Shown here: positions 6,739-14,704 of the stretch, one piece after another
How the letters are laid out: each line of letters starts with the position of its first letter
Position numbering within the stretch: position 1 is the stretch's first letter
Source: Actinomycetes bacterium
Lineage (GTDB): Bacteria; Actinomycetota; Acidimicrobiia; Acidimicrobiales; RAAP-2
Length of the DNA stretch: 64,000 nt
NCBI GenBank assembly: GCA_021793515.1
Contig: JAJYSP010000011.1
Location: forward strand, 1 to 64,000
Direction of reading: 5' to 3'
Translations under genes and position numbers: made by a program
The notes under the pieces: generated by a model
The model's input: only the letters and a program-made list of their open reading frames with translations
What the model was told of the DNA's origin: nothing
The model's database searches: none

Positions 6739-7935
6739 TCACCGACGCGGCACCCCACCCCGTTTCGCCGCCTCGATAACGAACTTGGTCGCCGCATCCA
6801 CGCCGTTGAGGAAGAGCTTGTCGTGTTGCTCGGGCGTCAGGTCGAAGTCCATGGCGCTCAACCCGATGTTGTCGACGAAGATCGTCCGTCCCACGGTGGA
6901 CTGATGTGAGGCGACAGTCTCCCACTCGTTCATCATGGTCTTGAGGCAACGGACAGCCACCGCGATCGCCGACTCGCGGAACGTGGTGGTCGAGTAGTCG
7001 GTTTGAAACTGCGAGAGCTTGATGCCGATCGTCGGCCACCGCGGCGCCCGTCCATCGCTGCGGTCAAAGGTGTGGATCGGAAACTTCGCCAATAGCCCTC
7101 CGTCGACCCACGTGTGCTCGCCCTCCGGGAATCGAACGAGCGTGGAAGAACCACCGGGCCCCTCCACCTCGACGGTGGTTTCGAGGGCTTCGAAGTGCAC
7201 TGGCTCGAAGTAGAAGGGCACGGACATCGAAGCGCGGACCGCGCGCACAGGGTCCTGTTCGTCGGGGTCGACGCCGTAAGTCACGTAGTCGAACGGTAGG
7301 CACGCCAGACGCGCACGGGTGAGGTCGGACGTGTAGACCACGAGTCGATACTGGCGGCTCGATGACTCGCTCAGTTCGGGGTCGTCGGCCGGCGTGAGCG
7401 CGAGGTCACCGAAGGTCTTGATGCCGAGTTCCCCGTGCAAGACCGGGTTCAACCACTCGTCGAGGTAGTCACCGGAGTAGAGACCCTCGCGGCTCGTCAA
7501 GAGCGCCGCGTCGGTCACGACCTTGGCGAAGTGCCCCGCGGCGTGGCCCATCATCTCGTGCAACTTCCCCTCGGGCATGAAGCGTCGGAAATCGAGAGAT
7601 TGCAAGGTTGCGCGAAGCGCCAACATGTCGGCACCGGACTGAACGATGCCCGCGACGATGCTGGCTGTGACCGCGCCCGCACTCGTCCCTGCAATTCGAT
7701 GGAACCGGTATCCGGCTTCATCGAGCGCGAGCACGGCTCCGACCAGCCCGACCCCCTTCACCCCGCCACCTTCGAGCGCGAGGTCGGCGCGCAACTGGCG
7801 CTCGCCCCCGTTGTTCGGATTCGGCCAACCGTCGAGTTGTCGCAACGTCTGCGCAGCCGCGAGGAATTCGTTCTGCAGCGGTTCGCTGCGGCGATAGCCA
7901 CGGGGCGTGTTGGCGAGGAAGATCGATTCGGTCAC
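6739..7935 (-). CDS. Patatin-like phospholipase
   Basis: The 398-residue protein carries all patatin landmarks: oxyanion loop ALEGGGVKGVGLVGAVLAL (about 53-71), nucleophile elbow GTSAG with Ser85, and catalytic Asp in WVDGGLLAKFPI near residue 290. These enzymes cleave acyl chains from phospholipids. The frame is open far upstream, but the GTG at 7935 is preceded by AAGGAG at the right distance (7943-7948) and upstream codons look random, so that start was chosen. No signal peptide is seen, so a cytoplasmic or membrane-associated enzyme is likely. A short palindrome 63 bases upstream may control it. Confidence 0.85.
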   Translation of the reverse strand: MTESIFLANTPRGYRRSEPLQNEFLAAAQTLRQLDGWPNPNNGGERQLRADLALEGGGVKGVGLVGAVLALDEAGYRFHRIAGTSAGAVTASIVAGIVQSGADMLALRATLQSLDFRRFMPEGKLHEMMGHAAGHFAKVVTDAALLTSREGLYSGDYLDEWLNPVLHGELGIKTFGDLALTPADDPELSESSSRQYRLVVYTSDLTRARLACLPFDYVTYGVDPDEQDPVRAVRASMSVPFYFEPVHFEALETTVEVEGPGGSSTLVRFPEGEHTWVDGGLLAKFPIHTFDRSDGRAPRWPTIGIKLSQFQTDYSTTTFRESAIAVAVRCLKTMMNEWETVASHQSTVGRTIFVDNIGLSAMDFDLTPEQHDKLFLNGVDAATKFVIEAAKRGGVPRR

Positions 7936-8456
7936 CGCATGCTCCTTGCACGTCCTTTCCAGAGCGAGGCCATCGCGGCCCCGCCGTGATCCCACGAGAG
8001 ACAGTGTCTCCATGATGCTCGGTCCGCGCCGCATCGCGACACTGCTTGCTACCCGTCGCCTCGCGAAGTCCACCACCACGCCCGACTCAGGGGCGATACG
8101 TCCGCTCTCGCACGTTGTTCCTGAGAACGTTCTTGGCCGAGTGCGGCGACGAGGGGACGGGACTTCTGTCGCGCCCCATCTCGTCGGATGCCCGATAGTC
8201 GTGGAAAATCCAGTCACTCACCTGCCAACACGCACCTGCGGACACCTGTCTTCGGATGAGGTTCGCCACGCCGTGCGCCGTGCGCCGAACCGGTCTGGGA
8301 TCCGGCGCCGTCCGCTTCGGCGAACGCTGAGATTCCCCATAGTTTCACCCGCTTTGACGAGGGTCGATGGTCGGTCGCTTCGCTATGGTCCCATTCGTTG
8401 TTGCTGCTCCGTTGTTCATGCGTTGTTTGTTTACCTTCGGGCGGGACTGAACTGAA
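7936..8456. other. 521-base intergenic region between divergent genes
   Basis: This separates the patatin gene (minus) from a large exported protein gene (plus). A 182-codon plus frame (7907-8455) and the upstream extension of the patatin frame cross it, but neither resembles a protein family. Apart from the palindrome at 7998-8010 I see no clear regulatory motif. Confidence 0.5.
7998..8010. promoter_or_regulatory. Palindrome GAGACA-G-TGTCTC upstream of the patatin gene
   Basis: Two perfect 6-base arms flank a single base, 63 bases upstream of the patatin start codon and on its promoter side. This is a plausible repressor site. The regulator is unknown. Confidence 0.4.
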
Positions 8457-10268
8457 ATGTGTAACAAGGTCGTTCACATCGCGCGACGAAATGCCTCGGC
8501 GACACTTCGTCGCGCCGCACTCGTCGCCGTGGCGGGACTGTTCCCACTTGCCGCGGTCCTCTCCACGGCATCAGCGTCCTCGGCGGCCACGGGTTCGGTC
8601 GCGTTCAACGGCGCGACTGGCAGCAACGGCAGCTACGCCGCCACCGTCACGTTCAGCGCGACGTCGAGCGATAACACCTACACCGCCGTCGCTTATGACA
8701 CCGCCAGCTCGACGGCGACTTTCACGTACACTGCCACCGCCGGATCGGCGGGGTGCGTAGTTGTGTCCCCGAACGCCGGGGTCGTCACGTTCACCAGTCC
8801 AGGTACGTGCGTTATCACGGCAACCACCACGAGTACTGACAAGGACCAGGGACAGGGCAGTGGCGACGGTAACGCCACTGGGGCCACGGGCACCTTGACC
8901 TTAACGGTCCTCCCTACGCCCCAGACGATCTCCTTCACGAACTCGCCGCCCTCGTCGCCCCTCGTGGGCTCGACGTACACGGTGAGCGCCACTGCCACTT
9001 CCGGTCTGGCGGTGCTGGTAAGTGTGGACGCCTCGTCGACTTCGGGCTGCACGATCGACACGAGCACCGGGAGCCAGACACCATTGATCACCACGGGCGT
9101 CGTGACCCTGTCGCCACCCGTCGGCACCTGCGTCATCGACGCGAACCAGTCGGGGAACGCGGCCTACGCGTCAGCCCCGCAGGTGCAGCAAGTCGTCACG
9201 GACGCGCTCGCTCCCCAGACGATCACGTTCACGAACTCGCCGCCCTCGTCGCCCCTCGTGGGTTCGGCGTACACGGTGAACGCCACTGCTACTTCCGGTC
9301 TGACGGTGCTACTCAGCCGTGACGCCTCGTCGACATCGGGCTGCACGATCGACGCGAGCACGGGCGTCGTGACCCTGTCACCACCCGTCGGCACCTGCGT
9401 CATCGACGCGAACCAGTCGGGGAACGCGGCCTACGCGTCAGCCCCACCGGTGCAGCAAGCAGTCACGGATGCGCTCGACGCTCAGACGATCAACGTGGCG
9501 GGACCCAACCCGACGAGCGTTGAGTACGGCGCGACGTCCACCTATCAGATCCAGGCGACCGACTCGAGCGGCGCGACCATCGATTACGCGACCTCGAGCT
9601 CGACGTGTGCGGTGAATACCACCGGACTGATCAGTGGTCTCGGGGTTGGTACCTGTGTGGTGACACTCAGCGCGCCTGGTACGTCGAGCGTCAGCGCGGC
9701 CTCACCGGTGACGTTCACGCTCAGCGTCCAGGCCCCACCGCCGGTCGTGGTGACGCCGGTCGTGACGCCACCGGTCGTGACGCAGCCCCCGCCGGTCGTG
9801 ACGCCACCGGTCGTGACACCGCCGGTCGTGACGCCACCGGTCGTGACACCACCACCACCGGTCGTCATCCGCGTGTCACCCTCCAAGCCCGTACGTAAAC
9901 CGAAGCCTCATATCCCCCGTCCGAAGAGCGTGGCCATCAAGCCGTTCGCCGAGGCCTCCCACACGCTGACCAAGCCACTACTGGCCCAGGTGTGGCGTCT
10001 GGCACTCTCGATCAAGCGACAGCACTACACCACGGTGACCCTCACGGGCTACACGGACAACGTCTTCACTCCCGCCATGGACGCCCTAGTCATCCGTGAA
10101 CGGTCCCTCGCGGTGAGTCGCCAACTTCAGTTCGACCTGGGGCGCCTGAAGGTGCGCCGGGTAACCATCACGATCGCGCCGGGAGTCACCATTCAATTGG
10201 TGACCCTCAACACCACCCCGTCGAGCCGTGCGCTCAACCGGCGCGTGGTGGCGACGCTGACTGCGTAG
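8457..10268 (+). CDS. Large exported Ig-like repeat protein with OmpA-like C-terminus
   Basis: The 603-residue protein begins with an export signal (basic start, then AALVAVAGLFPLAAVLSTASASSAAT). Bacterial Ig-like modules follow, two of them nearly identical (residues about 155-252 and 253-340, sharing FTNSPPSSPLVGS and VGTCVIDANQSGNAAYASAP). A Pro/Val/Thr linker of PVVTP units comes next (about 428-470). The last 110 residues look like an OmpA-type peptidoglycan-binding domain (VTLTGYTDN..., RERSLAVSRQL, SSRALNRRVVATL). A rod-like protein held in the wall by its C-terminus fits. It is followed 8 bases later by another exported repeat protein. The architecture is seen; the role in adhesion or surface structure is inference. 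Confidence 0.75.
   Translation: MCNKVVHIARRNASATLRRAALVAVAGLFPLAAVLSTASASSAATGSVAFNGATGSNGSYAATVTFSATSSDNTYTAVAYDTASSTATFTYTATAGSAGCVVVSPNAGVVTFTSPGTCVITATTTSTDKDQGQGSGDGNATGATGTLTLTVLPTPQTISFTNSPPSSPLVGSTYTVSATATSGLAVLVSVDASSTSGCTIDTSTGSQTPLITTGVVTLSPPVGTCVIDANQSGNAAYASAPQVQQVVTDALAPQTITFTNSPPSSPLVGSAYTVNATATSGLTVLLSRDASSTSGCTIDASTGVVTLSPPVGTCVIDANQSGNAAYASAPPVQQAVTDALDAQTINVAGPNPTSVEYGATSTYQIQATDSSGATIDYATSSSTCAVNTTGLISGLGVGTCVVTLSAPGTSSVSAASPVTFTLSVQAPPPVVVTPVVTPPVVTQPPPVVTPPVVTPPVVTPPVVTPPPPVVIRVSPSKPVRKPKPHIPRPKSVAIKPFAEASHTLTKPLLAQVWRLALSIKRQHYTTVTLTGYTDNVFTPAMDALVIRERSLAVSRQLQFDLGRLKVRRVTITIAPGVTIQLVTLNTTPSSRALNRRVVATLTA
8921..9480 (+). repeat. In-gene tandem duplication, about 294 and 266 bp
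   Basis: The block from 8921 is repeated from 9215 with very few base changes, including silent positions. The first copy carries 27 extra bases coding for GSQTPLITT around 9071. The low divergence means recent duplication or ongoing gene conversion between the two Ig-like modules. Confidence 0.8.
9741..9866 (+). repeat. 15-bp tandem repeats coding for PVVTP units
   Basis: CCGGTCGTGACGCCA and close variants recur about eight times in phase with the reading frame, giving a Pro-Val-Val-Thr-Pro linker. Repeats of this kind readily expand or contract by slippage, so linker length may vary between strains. Confidence 0.8.
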
Positions 10269-10275
10269 GGTCCGG

Positions 10276-12969
10276 GTGGAGCGGCCACGAATCGATGCAC
10301 CGCGCGCCTCGCGGCCGCGACGACGGGCACGGTGGCTGGTGACGCTCACGCTCGCGCCAGCGCTCGCCGCATTGGTCGGGACGACGTCGGCGGCGGCGTC
10401 GACGAGTCCCATGAGTGCGGGGACCATCCTCGTCACGAATCTCAACGCCAACGCGGTCAGCGCCATCAATCCCACGACCCACGCGGTGAGCGTGATCAAG
10501 AGTTCGTCACACCCCTTCAACGGGCCACTCGGCATCGCAATCACCCCGAACGGGTCCTTCGCTTACGTCACCAACTCGCTGGGTGACACGGTGAGCCCGA
10601 TCAACCTCGCAACGTCGCCCGCGACTGTCGACGCCCCCATCCGCGTCGGTAGCGGACCAGCCGCGATCGCCATCGCGCCGAACGGTCGATTCGCCTACGT
10701 CACCAACTTCAACTCGGACACCGTCACGCCCATCGACCTCGCGACGACGCCCGCCACGGCGGGGCGACCCATCGCGGTGGGCGCCGGACCGTGGAGTATC
10801 GCGGTGAGCCCTGACGGCAACTACGTCTGCGTGTCCAACTCGGAAGCGAACTCGGTCAGTCTCATCGCGACCGCCACGGGGGCCGTCTCGACCATTCAAG
10901 TCGGCGGCCGGCCCCAGGCCATCGCGATCAGTCCCGATTCCTATACGGCGTACGTGGCCAATGGGAACCAGGTGACCCCCATCAACCTACGAACCCACCC
11001 CGCCACCGCCGAAGCGCCGATCGCGATGAGCACTCAGCCCCTCGGCATCGCGGTCACCCCCAACGGTGAGACCGCCTACAGCGCCAACGCCGACAACACG
11101 ATCACCCCCATCGTGCTGCGCACGAACCCGCCGACCCTCGGCCGCTCTGTGACCACGGGTTCGCTCAGCCAGCCCGACGGCATCGCCATCAACACCCAAG
11201 GTACGACGGCCTACACGGCTAACACCGGGACCACGGTCACGCCCATCGACCTCACGACGTCACCGGTGCGTGTCGAAGCGCCGATCTACGTCGGCGCCGC
11301 GTCCTTTGGCATTGCGGTCCTGTCCGACCAGGCGCCCACGGCGCGCTTGCAGATCACACCGGCCCCGGTGGGTGCGAAGACCGTCTTCAACGCCTCGGCC
11401 TCCACATCACCTGACGGGAGGATCAGTCGGTACACGTGGAACTTCGGTGACGGCACCTCGGCCGTCACCCGCACGCCGATCATCAGCCACGTCTACCGAC
11501 ACGCTGGCTCCTACCAGGCAACGGTGATTGTGACCAGCGCGGGCGGCACCTCCCTCGCGACGACTTATACCGGTCAGACGGTCAGTAACAACGGGAACGG
11601 TCGGGCTCGCGCGGTGAAATCGTTCTACGTCGCCGCTTTGCTACAGGTGCGACCGTCGAGGGGATCGCCGGGTGCGGCGATCGCGCTACGCGATACCAAC
11701 TTCCTTGGCGCGTGTCGACCCGTGTACATCCGCTTCGGAAACCACCTGATCGCCCAGACGTCGCCGGTCGGCCAACTGCTCGACGTTCCCCACCTGGTGA
11801 TACCCGGGAACGCGGCCGTTGGCGGCCATCAGATCTCACTATCGTGTAGCGCCGGTGGACCCGCACTGGTGAGTGTCCAGCTCACGGTCGTACCGACCTT
11901 GAACCACCTCTCCGAGTTCAGCGTGGCCATGCCATCGCTCGGACAGATGGGACGCAGCCTGCCGGGTGCGGGGGTGCTCGGCATCTTGATGGTGCTGCTG
12001 AGCCGGATCATCGGCGCGGGGTTCCCCAGCGAGTGGATCGACCGCACGTACGAGGAGAACCGGGAACGCTTCACACGACCGCTACGGCGACGCTTCCCGC
12101 GTCTCATGCGCGATCGGTCAAGAGCGACCCCGCAGTCGACGGCGCGCCGAGTCGTCGGCGGTTCGGCGATCTTCATCGCCTTCGCCGCGTTCGGTGGCCT
12201 CGTCAACTCGATACTCGACCCGTCATTCGGCTGGAACCGGACCACGCTCTGGCTCTTCATCGGCCAGTGCATCGGCATCGGCATCATCTCGGTCACCGGA
12301 CAGATCCCGACGGTGATCGTCGGACTTCGCCAGCACAAGCGGATCCGACTCCAGGTGTTGCTCGGCGGTCTCGCGATCGCCATCATCTGCGTGGGCGCGT
12401 CTCGCGCCATCGGCCTGTCGCCGGGCTACTGCTACGGCCTCATCGCCACGTTCCTCGTGATACCCGAGCTCGACGACAAAGACCGGGGCCGCCTGCACGC
12501 GCTCGGATCCGTGTGCGTCCTCGTGGCGAGCTCGACGGCGTTCCTGTTGACGACCGTCGTCTTTCGCGCGGCGACCGGGGCGTCACCGTCGCCGTGGCTC
12601 CTCATCGCCGACCCCGCACTCAACGTGACGTTCCTCGCGGGCTTCGCAAGTCTCGCCTTCGGGATGTTCCCCCTACCGTTCCTTCCCGGACGACACGTGG
12701 CGAAGTGGAACGAGACGATCTGGCTCGCGTTGAGCGGCGTTGGGCTAATCGGCTTTGTCGCGGTGCTCTTGACGCCAGGTAGCGGCAGCAGCGGCGAGCA
12801 GCATCACGTCGGCCTGGTGCCGATCCTCGCCGCCTTCGCGGTCTTCGCCGCCCTCTCGCTCAGCGCCATCCTCTACTTCCACAAGCACCCGATCGAACAG
12901 GCCGAGGAGGCCGAAACCGCGGCCGAGCCCACCGATGGTTCGGTCGGCCTGCCGACCGCCGAGGCCTGA
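10276..12969 (+). CDS. Surface protein: YVTN propeller, PKD domain, C-terminal membrane domain
   Basis: This 897-residue protein has an export signal (residues about 18-42) and then seven or so beta-propeller blades of the YVTN type: TPNGSFAYVTNSLGDTVSPI, APNGRFAYVTNFNSDTVTPI, SPDGNYVCVSN. A PKD domain follows (about 355-420; YTWNFGDGTSAVTRTPIISH, YRHAGSYQATVIV). The last 350 residues contain a basic cytoplasmic patch (RTYEENRERFTRPLRRRFPR) and about seven hydrophobic helices, ending in an acidic tail. A propeller plus PKD outside the cell joined to a multi-helix membrane domain is uncommon. The start GTG lies 8 bases after the preceding gene, so the two are probably cotranscribed. Confidence 0.75.
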   Translation: MERPRIDAPRASRPRRRARWLVTLTLAPALAALVGTTSAAASTSPMSAGTILVTNLNANAVSAINPTTHAVSVIKSSSHPFNGPLGIAITPNGSFAYVTNSLGDTVSPINLATSPATVDAPIRVGSGPAAIAIAPNGRFAYVTNFNSDTVTPIDLATTPATAGRPIAVGAGPWSIAVSPDGNYVCVSNSEANSVSLIATATGAVSTIQVGGRPQAIAISPDSYTAYVANGNQVTPINLRTHPATAEAPIAMSTQPLGIAVTPNGETAYSANADNTITPIVLRTNPPTLGRSVTTGSLSQPDGIAINTQGTTAYTANTGTTVTPIDLTTSPVRVEAPIYVGAASFGIAVLSDQAPTARLQITPAPVGAKTVFNASASTSPDGRISRYTWNFGDGTSAVTRTPIISHVYRHAGSYQATVIVTSAGGTSLATTYTGQTVSNNGNGRARAVKSFYVAALLQVRPSRGSPGAAIALRDTNFLGACRPVYIRFGNHLIAQTSPVGQLLDVPHLVIPGNAAVGGHQISLSCSAGGPALVSVQLTVVPTLNHLSEFSVAMPSLGQMGRSLPGAGVLGILMVLLSRIIGAGFPSEWIDRTYEENRERFTRPLRRRFPRLMRDRSRATPQSTARRVVGGSAIFIAFAAFGGLVNSILDPSFGWNRTTLWLFIGQCIGIGIISVTGQIPTVIVGLRQHKRIRLQVLLGGLAIAIICVGASRAIGLSPGYCYGLIATFLVIPELDDKDRGRLHALGSVCVLVASSTAFLLTTVVFRAATGASPSPWLLIADPALNVTFLAGFASLAFGMFPLPFLPGRHVAKWNETIWLALSGVGLIGFVAVLLTPGSGSSGEQHHVGLVPILAAFAVFAALSLSAILYFHKHPIEQAEEAETAAEPTDGSVGLPTAEA

Positions 12970-13074
12970 TCCGCTGCGACCCAGCCGCTGCGGACGTGGC
13001 AAGACACACGGCTACGGGGCGCGGTGCCACGCCACCGCGTGAGGGTTACACTCCCGATGAGGGAGGATTCCACT

Positions 13075-14535
13075 ATGAAACGATTGTTCGCAAGTGTCAT
13101 GGGTCTGGCCTTAGCCGTAGGAAGCCTGGGCCTGCTGGGCGTGCCAACCGCCAGCGCGTCGAGCGCACCGACGATGACCATCACCCCGAACACGGGGTTG
13201 ACGAGTAACGAAGCGGTGACGATCACGGGTTCGGGTTTCTCCCCGGGCGCGTCACTGGCCGCGGTCGAGTGCATTGGGACGGCGACGACGACCACCGGGT
13301 GCAACTTGAACGCGATCGCGCCAATCGCTGTCAGCTCCACTGGCACAATCTCGGCGACCTTCTACGTCCAGACCGGCCCGATCGGTAACGGGACCTGTGG
13401 GACCTCGGCTTCCGACGCGAACTGCCTGATTGCGATCGGGACCCTGGCCGGGACCCTGGTCGCGTCCGCACCGATCACCTTCGCGACCGCGTCGTCCACG
13501 ACGGCCCCCTCGGGACCGTCGATTACGGTAACGCCGTCGACGGGGTTGACGAACGGCCAGACGGTGGCCATCACGGGTTCGGGCTTCACGCCTGGCGACT
13601 CGTTGTTCGCAGTCGAGTGCCTCGCGACGGCGACCTCGGCCGCGGGCTGCAACACCTCCGCGCCGACACCCATTACGGCTAACAGTGACGGCACCCTGCC
13701 GTCGACCTCGTTCACGGTGAAGACCGGGACCGTCGGCACCGGGACGGGCACCTGCGGAACCACGGCGAGTGACCTCACCGCGTGCGTGATCTCAGTGTCC
13801 AACGCCACCGCCGGCGACGCCGCCCACGCCGCGATCACCTTCGCCGCCCTCGCGAGCCCGACGATCAGCGTTTCGCCTTCTACCGGTTTGAAGAACGGTG
13901 AGTCAGTGACCATCACGGGTTCGGGCTTCATCGCCGGTGACTCGCTCTACGCCGTGCAGTGTCTCGCGACGGCGACCTCCGCCGCGGGCTGCAACGCCGG
14001 CGGGGCGACACCGATCACGGTAAACAGCGACGGCACGCTCCCGTCGACCACGTTCAAAGTCACCGCGGGCACCATCGGATCCGGGGCCTGTGGCACCACG
14101 ACCACCAACGCCCGCGCCTGCGTGATCACCGTCGCGACAATTACCGGTACTGACGCCGGTGCCGCGCCGATCCAGTTCGCGATCGCCAAAGCCCGAGTCG
14201 TGCGCACCCTCAACGCTCGTCCCACGCTCAACCTGCACAACGGCCAGGTCGTCACGGTCTTTGGGCACGGCTTCATCCCGCGCGATCACGTCTACATCGT
14301 CGAGTGCCTCGCCGGCGCGACCGGTGCCGCCAGTTGTGACCTCCACACGTTGCGGGCCGTCACCATTCGCGCCAACGGCGTGCTGCCCGCGACGAAGTTC
14401 CGCGTCGTCACCGGCAAGATCGGCAATCGCTTCTGCGGCACGACGCGCGCGAACCTGCACTCGTGCACCATCAGTGTCGCCAACGTGCACAAGGGCGACT
14501 CGAAGGTCGTGCGCATCGCCTTCCGCCTGCCGTAG
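13075..14535 (+). CDS. Exported protein with four neocarzinostatin-like domains
   Basis: From the ATG at 13075 (GGGAGGA upstream) the protein has 486 residues. A signal peptide (MKRLFASVMGLALAVGSLGL, cleavage after TASA) is followed by four tandem domains of about 110 residues. Each opens with I-T-P-x-T-G-L-x-x-x-x-x-V-x-I-x-G-x-G-F and holds a VECxxxA...GC pair plus a CGT...C pair, the disulfide pattern of the neocarzinostatin family. Domains 1-3 are close copies; the fourth (from about residue 370) is more diverged and basic. Single-domain members bind enediyne antibiotics, but multi-domain exported versions without a biosynthesis cluster are probably surface or secreted scaffolds. The start upstream at 13024 was rejected because it precedes the signal peptide by 17 codons. 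Confidence 0.75.
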   Translation: MKRLFASVMGLALAVGSLGLLGVPTASASSAPTMTITPNTGLTSNEAVTITGSGFSPGASLAAVECIGTATTTTGCNLNAIAPIAVSSTGTISATFYVQTGPIGNGTCGTSASDANCLIAIGTLAGTLVASAPITFATASSTTAPSGPSITVTPSTGLTNGQTVAITGSGFTPGDSLFAVECLATATSAAGCNTSAPTPITANSDGTLPSTSFTVKTGTVGTGTGTCGTTASDLTACVISVSNATAGDAAHAAITFAALASPTISVSPSTGLKNGESVTITGSGFIAGDSLYAVQCLATATSAAGCNAGGATPITVNSDGTLPSTTFKVTAGTIGSGACGTTTTNARACVITVATITGTDAGAAPIQFAIAKARVVRTLNARPTLNLHNGQVVTVFGHGFIPRDHVYIVECLAGATGAASCDLHTLRAVTIRANGVLPATKFRVVTGKIGNRFCGTTRANLHSCTISVANVHKGDSKVVRIAFRLP

Positions 14536-14536
14536 T

Positions 14537-14582
14537 TCATCGCTAGCCCGCCCGCGGTGAACTGCGGGCGGGCTAGCGATGA
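14537..14582. terminator. 19-bp perfect hairpin after the exported-protein genes
   Basis: The arm 14537-14555 is the exact reverse complement of 14564-14582 around an 8-base loop (GGTGAACT). It begins directly after the stop codon at 14535. There is no T-run, but strong GC hairpins without one are common terminators in actinobacteria. Confidence 0.75.
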
Positions 14583-14704
14583 CGGGCGCGTGACGAGTGC
14601 TACCATCGACGACTCTTCTTCGGACTCGGTGACTACACTCGAGTCCTCACAAATTTCGAGCTGCACGACTACATCGAAGGCTCCCCGACCAAGAGGAATC
14701 AGAC

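Noticed and set aside
7907-8455. 182-codon plus-strand open frame in the patatin upstream gap
   Set aside because: It begins inside the patatin gene antisense and reads like Arg/Ser/Pro-rich shadow sequence.
9741-9866. CRISPR-like array
   Set aside because: The repeats are 15 bases, contiguous and in phase with an open reading frame coding PVVTP; there are no spacers.
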